This document shows positions 1 to 8,021 of a stretch of DNA of 64,000 nt, one piece after another. The notes below the pieces were generated by a model. It was not told the DNA's origin. It searched no databases and was given only the letters and a program-made list of their open reading frames with translations. Position 1 is the first letter of the stretch, and each line of letters starts with the position of its first letter. The stretch comes from Paraburkholderia lacunae. Its GTDB lineage: Bacteria; Pseudomonadota; Gammaproteobacteria; Burkholderiales; Burkholderiaceae. The position numbers and the translations under genes were made by a program. The DNA is taken from NCBI RefSeq assembly GCF_003353175.1, contig NZ_QHKS01000002.1, positions 62,001 to 126,000 of the forward strand, in the 5' to 3' direction.

Positions 1-1096
1 GCAACGCCGCGAGCACGTCGGCCCAGTCCATCAGCTCAGCCCGGGTATCAAGCTGATACCACCGCAGTGCGCGTGGAATCAACTCGGGATCCAGGTACAT
101 CGGCGCGAAGTCAAACAGGGGCGTGAGTTGGACTCTGCCTTCGACCAGTTGCACGGCCGTATTGCGTGCGTGATTGTCTGTATTGCGCATCGCCAGATTG
201 AGCACGTCCCGCTTGATGAATTCGAGCGTTTCGGCTGCTGGATCGCTCACAACCTTGCGGATTCCGGCTACGACCTCGAAGAGGCTCGGTCGCGGGTCAA
301 AGCCTGCCAGCCCCAGAATGGATGCCACGCTTTCCTGATGGAGGCGTCCGACTTTCCCGTCGCGCGCGATCCGGTCAAAGCGCGGAATCAGCAGTACGTC
401 GCCGTGGAGGGTTGGCAAATCCGGATGCGTGCGGATATCGAGCGCGGCGGCCACCCGCATGTACGCCGCTTCATTGCGCAGGACCTTTTCATCGGCCGCG
501 GTACTACCGCGCGGCAGTTTGGCGATCAGGTGCTGCTTGGCATCGGCATCAGGCAGGATGGCATCACCATGGAGTAGGCCCGCGCGGTCCCGGGTTAGCA
601 GGTATTTCGGCGCCGCGCCTTGAACCCCGGTGGTGCCGGTGCCCAGCATCCCGTGCAGGAAAATTCTTTCCGCGAAATCCGAGCTGCGCACGACGACTTC
701 GTCGATCGTCAGGCCGGGCAGACCACGCGCGTCCGGGTGCCGCCCGACGTGCGCCTCAAAGTAGTTGACGGCCTCGGCAACGCGGATGCGGCCGATCGGA
801 TTGAAGGCGCCCGCGCAGATCAGGGGAAAATCCGCGTCAGGGCCATCCTGTAGTTCCAGCTCGCCCAGCAGGAAGCGACGACCGGCCCCCTGCGGGACGA
901 GGTCATAGAGGAACGCGGGCAGGGTCCGGGGCGCGCGGATCTGCAGATCTACAGGCTCAGCCAGTGACACTGGGGCGTTCGGGTATTCGATGGCGTACTC
1001 GACCAGGTGATTCCACTGGCAAAGACCACCGTTGAGTTCGATCTGCGCGCAGTCGACCCAGCTATCGTCGAGGAATATCTGCAGGGTGCAATCCAT
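1..1096 (-). CDS. HipA-family serine/threonine kinase toxin, C-terminus cut by window edge
   Basis: The translated product begins MDCTLQIFLDD and reads 365 codons to the edge. It carries the HipA hallmarks in order: a glycine-rich TGVQGAAPK segment (about 156-164), the ATP-site KLPRG (193-197), the RLHQESVASILG segment (251-262), the catalytic loop NTDNHARN (305-312) and the metal-site LFDFAP (327-332). HipA proteins phosphorylate translation factors such as aminoacyl-tRNA synthetases and induce dormancy, and are usually neutralised by a small HTH partner (HipB). No HTH gene lies upstream, so a partner, if present, is downstream and outside the window. The start is supported by AAGGAG ten bases before ATG. 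The gene abuts the 3' side of tRNA-Lys, a common island site. Substrate unknown. Confidence 0.85.
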   Translation of the reverse strand, partial: MDCTLQIFLDDSWVDCAQIELNGGLCQWNHLVEYAIEYPNAPVSLAEPVDLQIRAPRTLPAFLYDLVPQGAGRRFLLGELELQDGPDADFPLICAGAFNPIGRIRVAEAVNYFEAHVGRHPDARGLPGLTIDEVVVRSSDFAERIFLHGMLGTGTTGVQGAAPKYLLTRDRAGLLHGDAILPDADAKQHLIAKLPRGSTAADEKVLRNEAAYMRVAAALDIRTHPDLPTLHGDVLLIPRFDRIARDGKVGRLHQESVASILGLAGFDPRPSLFEVVAGIRKVVSDPAAETLEFIKRDVLNLAMRNTDNHARNTAVQLVEGRVQLTPLFDFAPMYLDPELIPRALRWYQLDTRAELMDWADVLAAL

Positions 1097-1165
1097 GAGG
1101 CAACTCCTTATGCCTCATAAATGTAGCATGATAAGGCCGTGAATTGCTTATACGCTTCTTATAAG
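1095..1165 (-). promoter_or_regulatory. Palindromic leader/operator region of the hipA-like gene
   Basis: A perfect 8-bp inverted repeat, ATGAGGCA at 1095-1102 and TGCCTCAT at 1111-1118, spans the ribosome-binding site; one arm contains the start codon. Further out, CTTATA (1147-1152) and TATAAG (1160-1165) form a second perfect inverted repeat, and more CTTAT/ATAAG copies lie at 1107-1111 and 1131-1135. The inner palindrome could be an mRNA hairpin presenting the Shine-Dalgarno in its loop, or part of an operator for an HTH autorepressor. Function is inferred from geometry only. Confidence 0.5.
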
Positions 1166-1403
1166 AGTTTTTTGGCCGAACTAGGAGCTGGATAGTTTGG
1201 TGCGGCACTGGCTTACGCCCATCAATGGGACCTTCTTTCGAACGCAGCTTGAAGCCGAAAGCTTTGTCGGCGATCGCGAGCTGGCTTGCGACGGAACAGA
1301 TCGTCGTCGCTACGGTAGCTGCTCAGTCGCATAACAGTGGTGTCAGTCGCCCCTACTCTGGCTCTCTACGGTTGCGAAAGTGCGTCGACAATTCGGTGAC
1401 ACA

Positions 1404-1442
1404 AAACAAAAAAGGGTTACAAGCAATCGCTTGTAACCCTTT
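1404..1442 (-). terminator. Rho-independent terminator of tRNA-Lys
   Basis: A 14-bp perfect stem (1411-1424 with 1429-1442, loop AATC) is followed, reading leftward, by TTTTTTGTTTTG. It sits 8 bases past the tRNA CCA end, so it terminates the tRNA transcript before the hipA-like gene's leader. Confidence 0.9.
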
Positions 1443-1450
1443 GAATTCTT

Positions 1451-1526
1451 TGGTGGGGCGTGAGTGACTCGAACACTCGACCTACGGATTAAGAGTCCGC
1501 TGCTCTACCAACTGAGCTAACGCCCC
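1451..1526 (-). tRNA. tRNA-Lys (CTT anticodon)
   Basis: A 76-nt cloverleaf on the minus strand: acceptor GGGGCGT pairs with ACGCCCC, followed by discriminator A and an encoded CCA. D arm contains TAGCTCAGTTGGTAGAGCA, anticodon loop CTCTTAA gives anticodon CTT (lysine AAG), and the T arm contains GTTCGAGTC. Standing alone with its own promoter and terminator. Its 3' end faces the accessory hipA-like gene. Confidence 0.96.
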
Positions 1527-1539
1527 CAACAGAAGCGAA

Positions 1540-1568
1540 ATTATGCAGTAACTTTCCGAGATTGCCAA
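1540..1568 (-). promoter_or_regulatory. Sigma-70 promoter of tRNA-Lys
   Basis: On the minus strand TTGGCA (1563-1568) and CATAAT (1540-1545) are separated by 17 bases, a near-consensus sigma-70 promoter ending 14 bases before the tRNA 5' end. A small hairpin (1578-1585 with 1593-1600) lies just upstream. Confidence 0.8.
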
Positions 1569-1728
1569 GTCCCTTTAGCAGATTTCTTAAAAAAATCTGC
1601 GCCGGGCGCTCGAACATGTGCCTGGCAGACGCGCTGTCGCTGACAACGCGCTGTGCCCAACGTCCCGGTATCATGTCGCGGACACTAGGCCGCGCGAAGC
1701 GTCGCGCGGCTCTCGACCGGGGACAAAC

Positions 1729-2133
1729 ATGAATGATAAAGAGATTCTCGCGTTGCTCGACCGCGTCCTCGCGCCGTGGGTGCGCACGCTCACGCTCACA
1801 CCGGTCAAGGTCGACGAAGAGAGCGCGACGCTGCGCCTGCCGTTTTCCGGCGAACTGCGCCACTCGGGCGGCGTGATCTGCGGTCAGGTCTTCATGGCAG
1901 CCGCCGATACGGCGATGATCGTCGCGATTGCGGCCGCGCTCGGCGGCTTCAAGCCGATGACCACGGTGTCGCTCAACATCAGCTTCATGCGCGCGGTCCG
2001 TAAGGGCGACGTGCTGATTACCGCGCGCGTATTGCGCATGGGCCGTAATCTGGTGTTCGGTGAAATCGAGTTGTTCGATGAAGCCGGCAACATGGCCGTC
2101 CACGCCACGACCACCTACGCGCTGCTCGACTAA
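1729..2133 (+). CDS. PaaI-family hotdog-fold thioesterase
   Basis: A 134-residue protein starting MNDKEILALLDRVLAPWV. It matches the small hotdog-fold acyl-CoA thioesterase family: the HSGGVICGQVFMAAADTAM segment (about 45-63) is the conserved helix with the HxGG motif and catalytic acid, and TTVSLNISFMRAV (about 76-88) is the central strand. Such enzymes hydrolyse acyl- or aryl-CoA thioesters in the cytoplasm; the substrate cannot be read from sequence. ATG at 1729 was chosen over upstream in-frame starts because homologous sequence begins here and GGGGAC precedes it. It is followed on the same strand by the patatin-like gene, 68 bases away, so the two may be co-transcribed. Confidence 0.85.
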   Translation: MNDKEILALLDRVLAPWVRTLTLTPVKVDEESATLRLPFSGELRHSGGVICGQVFMAAADTAMIVAIAAALGGFKPMTTVSLNISFMRAVRKGDVLITARVLRMGRNLVFGEIELFDEAGNMAVHATTTYALLD

Positions 2134-2201
2134 AACGACTAAAACAACTCAATTCGACCTAAACCGACGCGCCGCACACCGTATTAGAGGGAAAAGCCAA
2201 G

Positions 2202-3077
2202 ATGTTCGATCAGGTCGTATTCGCCGGTGGCGGCAATCGTTGCTGGTGGCAGGCGGGATTCTGGGACGTCGTGCAGCCGGAACTGCGTATCCGTCCGCGC
2301 GTCATCACCGGCATTTCGGCCGGCGCCGCCACCGCGTGCATGCTTTACACGCGCGATTCCGACTGGGTGATGCGCTATTACGAAGAGGCGCTGCGCCACA
2401 ACACCCGCAACGTCTACTGGGGCAACCTGCTGCGCGGCGAATCGGTGTTTCCGCATTACCGCATCTACCGGCAGGCTCTGCTCGACATCTATGGCGATAA
2501 ATTTTCGACGCTCGCGCAGGCGCCGGAAATCCGCATCGGTGTGTCGCATCTGCCCCGCTGGCTCGGTGCACGCAGCGCGGTCGCCGCAGGGCTGGTCGCG
2601 TACAACATCGAAAAGTACCTGCGTAAGACGCTGCATCCGACGCTTGGTCAGACGCTCGGTTTCCATCCGGAATTCGTGCGCGCGCAGGATTGCGCGACGG
2701 TCGAGGACCTCGCGGATCTGATCCTGCAATCGTCGAGTACGCCGCCGTTCACGCCGGTTCTGCGGCGCAACGGCAGGCCGGTGCTGGATGGCGGGATGGT
2801 CGACAACGTGCCGGTCGGCGCGCTCGATGCCGATGCGCCGGGCAACGTGTTGGTGATGGTCACGCGTCTTTATCCGCGTCCGCAGATGTTCGTCGTGCCG
2901 CATGGCGTCCAGCAACGGCTCTACGTGCAACCGTCGCGCAAGGTGCCGATTTCGAGCTGGGATTACACAAGCCCCTCGCAGATGGTCCACGCATACAACC
3001 TCGGCCGCACCGACGGCGAGACCTTCCTCGAACGCATGCCCGATCTGCGCGAAGCCGCCGCGCACGAAGCGCGCTGA
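2202..3077 (+). CDS. Patatin-like phospholipase
   Basis: A 291-residue protein with the full patatin catalytic set: oxyanion-hole motif GGGNR at 9-13, nucleophile elbow GISAG at 37-41 (Ser39) and the DGG motif at 196-198 supplying the catalytic aspartate. No signal peptide or membrane segment is apparent, so a cytoplasmic or membrane-associated lipid acyl hydrolase is expected. RBS AGAGGGAAAAG precedes the ATG. The substrate is unknown; bacterial patatins range from phospholipase A activity to lipid remodelling. It lies downstream of the thioesterase and converges with the minus-strand dehydrogenase. Confidence 0.85.
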   Translation: MFDQVVFAGGGNRCWWQAGFWDVVQPELRIRPRVITGISAGAATACMLYTRDSDWVMRYYEEALRHNTRNVYWGNLLRGESVFPHYRIYRQALLDIYGDKFSTLAQAPEIRIGVSHLPRWLGARSAVAAGLVAYNIEKYLRKTLHPTLGQTLGFHPEFVRAQDCATVEDLADLILQSSSTPPFTPVLRRNGRPVLDGGMVDNVPVGALDADAPGNVLVMVTRLYPRPQMFVVPHGVQQRLYVQPSRKVPISSWDYTSPSQMVHAYNLGRTDGETFLERMPDLREAAAHEAR

Positions 3078-3156
3078 GCGGCGACGGCGCGGTTTCGTTG
3101 CGCCGTTTCTTCTCGCTGAGCGCCGCCGCGCACCGGGCCCGAGCCTGCGGCCGCGC

Positions 3157-4170
3157 TTAACGCCGCCGGCCGCCCTGCAACGCTTCCGGATTCGCCACGC
3201 TTGCCGTATCGCCGGCGTCGAAAGCCAGAATGTTCTTGAACGCCGCGCCGAAATACAACTCGTAGCTTTCGCGCTCGACATAGCCGATGTGCGGTGTGCA
3301 GATCACGTTTTCCATCCGCAGCAGGCTGTAGCCCTGCAGAATCGGCTCGCTTTCGTAGACATCGATCGCGACCATCCCCGGGCGGTTGCGCGACAGCGCA
3401 TTGACCAGCGCATTTTCGTCGAGCAGCTCGGCCCGGCTCGTGTTCACGAGCAACGCGGTCGGCTTCATCCGCATCAGGTCCTCCTGCTTGACGATGCCGC
3501 GCGTGTCGTCATGCAAACGCAGGTGCAGCGACAGCACATCGCTCTGCTCGAACAGCGCTTCGCGGCTTTCCGCGACGCCGAAGCCGTCGGCGCTTGCCGC
3601 TTCGCGCGAATGCTCGCGGCCCCAGATCAGCACGTTCATGCCGAACGCCTTGCCGTATCCGGCAACCAGCCGCCCGATCTTGCCGTAACCCCAAATCCCC
3701 AGTGTCTGGCCGCGCAACACCTGGCCCAAACCGAAGTTCGGCGGCAATGCCGACGTCTTCAATCCCGACTGTTGCCAGGCTCCTTGCTTAAGGTTTGCCA
3801 CGTATTGCGGAATCCGCCGTTGAGCGGCCATGATGAGTGCCCACGTCAGTTCGGCGGGCGCGATTGGCGAGCCGCTGCCTTCCAGCACGGCGATGCCGCG
3901 CTCGGTACAAGCCTGCAGATCGATGTGGCTCGACACCTTGCCGGTTTGGCTGATCATGCGCAAACGAGGCAACTTATCGAGTAGTTGCGAGTTGATGCGA
4001 GTACGTTCGCGAATCAGGACCAATGCGTCGACTTCGGAAAGACGGCTCGCCAGCTGGCCCAAACCACGGACTGTGTTGTTGAAAACCTTGACCTCATGGT
4101 CGGCCAGCAATTGAAAGCAATCGAGCTTGCGAACGGCGTCCTGGTAATCGTCGAGGATGGCAATCTTCAT
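3157..4170 (-). CDS. D-2-hydroxyacid dehydrogenase (SerA/PdxB-type family)
   Basis: A 337-residue NAD(P)-dependent oxidoreductase starting MKIAILDDYQDAV. It shows the Rossmann dinucleotide motif GIWGYGKIGRLVAGYGKAFG (mid-protein), the substrate-binding arginine in VNTSRAELLDE and the catalytic histidine in CTPHIGYVERE near the C-terminus, all typical of D-isomer-specific 2-hydroxyacid dehydrogenases. The reaction is interconversion of a 2-ketoacid and a D-2-hydroxyacid; the substrate is not determined by motifs. The ATG at 4170 is preferred to an in-frame start 141 bases upstream, because the upstream extension is not protein-like. Divergent from pckG, with a CRP-like palindrome about 64 bases upstream of this start. 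Confidence 0.88.
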   Translation of the reverse strand: MKIAILDDYQDAVRKLDCFQLLADHEVKVFNNTVRGLGQLASRLSEVDALVLIRERTRINSQLLDKLPRLRMISQTGKVSSHIDLQACTERGIAVLEGSGSPIAPAELTWALIMAAQRRIPQYVANLKQGAWQQSGLKTSALPPNFGLGQVLRGQTLGIWGYGKIGRLVAGYGKAFGMNVLIWGREHSREAASADGFGVAESREALFEQSDVLSLHLRLHDDTRGIVKQEDLMRMKPTALLVNTSRAELLDENALVNALSRNRPGMVAIDVYESEPILQGYSLLRMENVICTPHIGYVERESYELYFGAAFKNILAFDAGDTASVANPEALQGGRRR

Positions 4171-4227
4171 GGTATGTGTCTTGCGGCGCACCATGACGGT
4201 GCGGAACGGAGTGTTATGCTGACTGTC

Positions 4228-4255
4228 CCACCATGTGACCCAGGTCACACGGTGG
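4228..4255. promoter_or_regulatory. CRP/FNR-type palindrome between dehydrogenase and pckG
   Basis: TGTGACCCAGGTCACA at 4234-4249 is a perfect TGTGA-N6-TCACA, the consensus of cAMP receptor protein family sites. It sits inside a longer inverted repeat (arms 4228-4240 and 4243-4255, one mismatch). It is 64 bases from the dehydrogenase start and about 300 from pckG. Carbon-source control of gluconeogenesis would fit, but the regulator is inferred. Confidence 0.55.
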
Positions 4256-4548
4256 TTTGGATGGATGCCGTACCGTAGTAGCTTCCGCGAAGAACGGCAG
4301 CACCACGGCAAGGCCGATTGAGATCGTTTTTAACAGTTTGTTGCGTGTTGAGGCAAGCCGCTTTACAGACGGTTTCAGAAGCCAGTCGGCAAAAGCTTCC
4401 GCGCAACGGGCTGTGTATGGCCCACGATGACCTGAACAATTGCGCGCCGCGTTGTAAGAACGCCGGTGTGACGAATTGACCGCCTCTCGCGCGCAGCGTC
4501 GCTGGGCTTGTACCGTTTTTCTATTGCTATCAAAACGGAGACAGGTCG

Positions 4549-6405
4549 ATGAATCATCCCTCATTCGAAGGACAAACCACCATCGAGGCGCCCGTCTGGG
4601 TCAAACACCGCAAGCTGATCGAGTGGGTCGGGCGCGTCGCGGCGCTGACCAAGCCCGATCAGGTGGTCTGGTGCGACGGCTCGCAGGAGGAGTACGACCG
4701 CCTATGCGCGCAGATGGTCGAAGCCGGCACCCTCAAGAGGCTCAATCCCGCCAAACGTCCCAATTCCTATCTCGCGTGGTCCGATCCGTCCGACGTGGCG
4801 CGCGTCGAGGACCGTACCTTTATCTGCTCGCAGCGCCGTGAAGACGCCGGCCCGACCAACAACTGGATTGCCCCGGCCGAAATGCGCTCGACGCTCGACG
4901 GCCTGTTCGACGGCGCCATGCGCGGCCGCACGATGTACGTGGTGCCGTTCTCGATGGGGCCGCTCGGTTCGCCGATCGCGCACATTGGTGTCGAGTTGAG
5001 CGACAGCCCGTACGTGGTGACCAACATGCGCATCATGACGCGCATGGGCCGCAAGGTGTATGACGTGCTGGGCGAAGACGGCGAGTTCGTGCCGTGCGTG
5101 CATTCGGTCGGCGCGCCGCTCGCTGCGGGCGCTAAAGACGTGCCGTGGCCGTGCAATAGCACCAAATACATCGTCCATTTCCCCGAATCGCGTGAAATCT
5201 GGAGCTACGGCTCGGGCTACGGCGGCAATGCGCTGCTCGGCAAGAAGTGTTTCGCGCTGCGCATCGCGTCGACCATGGGCCGCGACGAAGGCTGGCTCGC
5301 CGAACACATGCTGATTCTCGGTGTGACCTCGCCGGAAGGGCGCAAGTACCATGTCGCCGCCGCGTTTCCGTCGGCTTGCGGCAAGACCAACTTCGCGATG
5401 CTGATTCCGCCGGAAGGCCTGAACGGCTGGAAAATCTCCACGATCGGCGACGATATTGCGTGGATCAAGCCGGGCAAGGACGGCCGCCTGTACGCGATCA
5501 ATCCGGAAGCGGGCTATTTCGGCGTCGCACCGGGCACCAGCGAGAAGACCAACTTCAACGCCATGGCCACGCTGAAGGAAAACGTCATCTTCACGAACGT
5601 TGCGCTGACCGACGACGGCGACGTCTGGTGGGAAGGCATGACGGCCGAGCCGCCCGCGCACCTGATCGACTGGCAGCGCAAGGACTGGACGCCGGCGATC
5701 GCGAAGGAAAGCGGCCGCAAGGCGGCGCACCCGAACGCGCGCTTCACGGCGCCGGCCTCGCAATGCCCGTCGATCGATACCGAATGGGAGAACCCGGCGG
5801 GCGTCGCGATCGACGCGTTTATCTTCGGTGGCCGCCGCTCGACCACCGTGCCGCTCGTTACCGAGGCGCGCAACTGGGTCGAAGGCGTCTACATGGCGGC
5901 GACTATGGGTTCCGAAACGACCGCGGCTGCCGCAGGTCAGCAGGGCGTCGTGCGCCGCGACCCGTTCGCGATGCTGCCGTTCTGCGGTTACAACATGAGC
6001 GACTACTTCGGTCACTGGCTCAAAACCGGTGAACGCCTCGAAAAATTGAATGCGAAGTTGCCGAAGATCTTCTGCGTGAACTGGTTCCGCAAGGGCGCGG
6101 AAGGCAAGTTCGTCTGGCCGGGCTTTGGCGAGAACATGCGGGTGCTGAGCTGGATGGTCGGCCGCATCGAAGGCTCGGCGCAAGGCGAGGAACACGCATT
6201 TGGCATTTCGCCGCACTATGACGACATCGACTGGAGCGGGCTCGATTTCAGCCGAGAGCAATTCCAGCAGGTGATCTCAGTCGACGCCGCCGCCTGGCGC
6301 GATGAACTCGCTCTGCATGCCGAGTTGTTTGACACACTGCAACAGGGGTTGCCACCGGCTTTGACTCAGACTAAAGCAGCCTTGGAGCGAAAACTCGTGG
6401 TCTGA
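4549..6405 (+). CDS. pckG: Phosphoenolpyruvate carboxykinase (GTP)
   Basis: A 618-residue enzyme matching the GTP-dependent PEPCK family in length and sequence. It converts oxaloacetate plus GTP to phosphoenolpyruvate, CO2 and GDP, the first committed step of gluconeogenesis from TCA intermediates. The phosphate-binding loop [14 protein letters not shown] lies near residue 280, with the PEPCK-specific cysteine in the loop; downstream [11 protein letters not shown] and the nucleotide/metal segments are present. ATG at 4549 follows CGGAGACAGG. A strong hairpin terminator follows immediately, and the gene is monocistronic. The upstream intergenic region (4171-4548) holds the CRP-like palindrome and no gene. 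Confidence 0.97.
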   Translation: MNHPSFEGQTTIEAPVWVKHRKLIEWVGRVAALTKPDQVVWCDGSQEEYDRLCAQMVEAGTLKRLNPAKRPNSYLAWSDPSDVARVEDRTFICSQRREDAGPTNNWIAPAEMRSTLDGLFDGAMRGRTMYVVPFSMGPLGSPIAHIGVELSDSPYVVTNMRIMTRMGRKVYDVLGEDGEFVPCVHSVGAPLAAGAKDVPWPCNSTKYIVHFPESREIWSYGSGYGGNALLGKKCFALRIASTMGRDEGWLAEHMLILGVTSPEGRKYHVAAAFPSACGKTNFAMLIPPEGLNGWKISTIGDDIAWIKPGKDGRLYAINPEAGYFGVAPGTSEKTNFNAMATLKENVIFTNVALTDDGDVWWEGMTAEPPAHLIDWQRKDWTPAIAKESGRKAAHPNARFTAPASQCPSIDTEWENPAGVAIDAFIFGGRRSTTVPLVTEARNWVEGVYMAATMGSETTAAAAGQQGVVRRDPFAMLPFCGYNMSDYFGHWLKTGERLEKLNAKLPKIFCVNWFRKGAEGKFVWPGFGENMRVLSWMVGRIEGSAQGEEHAFGISPHYDDIDWSGLDFSREQFQQVISVDAAAWRDELALHAELFDTLQQGLPPALTQTKAALERKLVV

Positions 6406-6430
6406 TCACGTGAGTATTCACTTCGTATCA

Positions 6431-6460
6431 AAGGCCGCCTTCGGGCGGCTTTTGTTTTTT
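6431..6460 (+). terminator. Terminator of pckG
   Basis: GCCGCC (6434-6439), loop TTCG, GGCGGC (6444-6449), followed by TTTTGTTTTTT. It begins 26 bases after the pckG stop. The stretch from here to 6746 otherwise holds only the leader of the LysR-type gene. Confidence 0.9.
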
Positions 6461-6746
6461 GATTCGACCCCCAAGGTATTTTTTCTGATTCAGCAAAGCC
6501 CGATCGACCTTTGCGTCTGTTCGAACAAAAAAGACAGTGCAAGCTGCGGTGCAGCAGATTGTTGCTTTCTCGGGAACAATGAACGTCCATGTCCCACACT
6601 AGGGAGCACAGTGACACAAATATCGACAAAATTTCCGCTTTGACGGGCAACTTCTGCACGATTTTGCGAGTCGTAGGAGAATTCCAAGTTCGCTTCACTG
6701 GTTTTCACCAATTGTCAGGAAGCTGTAGCACGGCAGGAGTTGTCCT

Positions 6747-7847
6747 ATGGATCATTTGCAGTCGATGCGAGTTTTCGTCAAAGTGGCGGATCTCGGCAGT
6801 TTTGCCCGCGCTGCAAGCGCGATGGATATTTCCAACGCAGTCGCGACGCGCCACGTTGCCGATCTCGAAGGCCGTCTTGGTACGCGGCTGCTCAATCGCA
6901 CAACCCGCAGCTTGTCGCTGACGGAATCAGGTCAGGTTTATCTGGAGCGTGCGCGCCAGATTCTCGACGAACTGGAAGACGTCGAGCAGATGGTGGTTGC
7001 GCGAAATCATGAACCCGTCGGCACCTTGCGAATAGTTGCGCCTGTTGTGTTCGGGTTGCACAACCTGGCGCCGGTGCTCCAGACGTATGCGGAGCGCTAT
7101 CCGAAAGTCATTCCCGATGTCACGCTGGTGGACCGCCAGGTCGATCTGGTCGAAGAAGGCTTCGACGTCGGTGTGGTGATCGCGCGGCAGATGCGCAGCG
7201 CGAGCATCGTCACGCGGCGTTTGACCACCGGTTGCATGACGGTGTGCGCGACTCCCGCATACCTGGAAAAGCATGGCATGCCCACGCGTCCTGAGCATCT
7301 GCTCGAGCATCCGTGCCTGAGCTTGCCGTCCGAGTATTGGGGCGACGAGCGCGTGTTCACGGGGCCGGAAGGAGAGGTGCGGGTGCGTCCGTCGAACGTG
7401 ATCGTGGCGAACAACACGGAAATGCTGCGGCAGTTTTCGCTGCTCGGCATGGGCATCGCGATTCTGCCGAGCTATCTGATTGGCCGCGACATGACGCGCG
7501 GCAGGCTCGTGCGCCTGCTCGGCGATTACCGATTGCCGCAGGTGGAGATCAACATTGCGTATCCGAGCCGCCGTCACTTGCCGGCCAAGGTGCGCACGTT
7601 CATCGATCACCTGGTGGATCATTTCAGCCAGACGCCGAACAGTCTGCTCGGCGAGCAGTGGATCAAGGACGGCTTGGTGCGTCCTGCCACGGCGGCCGCA
7701 GTGGACTCCACGGAGATGGCGCCACCGGAAGCCTTCGACGGCGCCGAGCCGCTGTCACGGCTCCTCGACAGCGAATTGTCGCCAGTGCCGAAGACCTTGG
7801 CGAAGACGTCGAATCGCCCACGACCGACGGCTTTGTCGCCGTTGTGA
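6747..7847 (+). CDS. LysR-type transcriptional regulator with long C-terminal tail
   Basis: A 366-residue LysR-family regulator. The N-terminal winged HTH spans about residues 1-60 (MDHLQSMRVFVKVADLGSF, then ISNAVATRHVADLEGRLGTR), followed by a linker helix and a two-lobed inducer domain from about 90 to 295. Family members are usually near 300 residues; here about 60 additional residues rich in Ala, Pro and Ser follow and end at TALSPL. RBS GGAGT precedes the ATG. It is monocistronic, bounded by the pckG terminator and a long shared terminator. The effector and target are unknown. LysR proteins often control a divergent neighbour, but none is divergent here, so the target probably lies elsewhere. 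Confidence 0.9.
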   Translation: MDHLQSMRVFVKVADLGSFARAASAMDISNAVATRHVADLEGRLGTRLLNRTTRSLSLTESGQVYLERARQILDELEDVEQMVVARNHEPVGTLRIVAPVVFGLHNLAPVLQTYAERYPKVIPDVTLVDRQVDLVEEGFDVGVVIARQMRSASIVTRRLTTGCMTVCATPAYLEKHGMPTRPEHLLEHPCLSLPSEYWGDERVFTGPEGEVRVRPSNVIVANNTEMLRQFSLLGMGIAILPSYLIGRDMTRGRLVRLLGDYRLPQVEINIAYPSRRHLPAKVRTFIDHLVDHFSQTPNSLLGEQWIKDGLVRPATAAAVDSTEMAPPEAFDGAEPLSRLLDSELSPVPKTLAKTSNRPRPTALSPL

Positions 7848-7896
7848 GCTCGCCCAGGACGGGAAGCGCGGCGATAAGCGCAGTCTGCCGGTAAAT

Positions 7897-7934
7897 AAAA
7901 GGCGCAGTCACTTCAAGTGACTGCGCCTTTTTTA
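7897..7934. terminator. Bidirectional terminator between LysR gene and topB
   Basis: A perfect 17-bp inverted repeat (7897-7913 and 7915-7931) with a single nominal loop base, flanked by A-rich sequence on the left and a T-run on the right. It lies between convergent genes and can terminate both. Confidence 0.9.
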
Positions 7935-8021
7935 TAGCCAGCTCGAAGCCGGCTGGACACGAACTAAAAGCCGGTCGCAGATTCCTGCCGATTATTCCCA
8001 GAGGCTGCCGACAGGCTTCGA

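Noticed and set aside
1225..1467. An 80-codon plus-strand frame next to tRNA-Lys as a HipB antitoxin
   Set aside because: It runs through the tRNA terminator and part of the tRNA, has no HTH pattern, and lacks a ribosome-binding site.
2902..3984. Plus-strand open frame opposite the 2-hydroxyacid dehydrogenase
   Set aside because: Composition is not protein-like and both flanking genes are supported on their own strands.
4702..6261. A 519-codon antisense open frame opposite pckG
   Set aside because: Shadow of pckG, with no recognisable domain.
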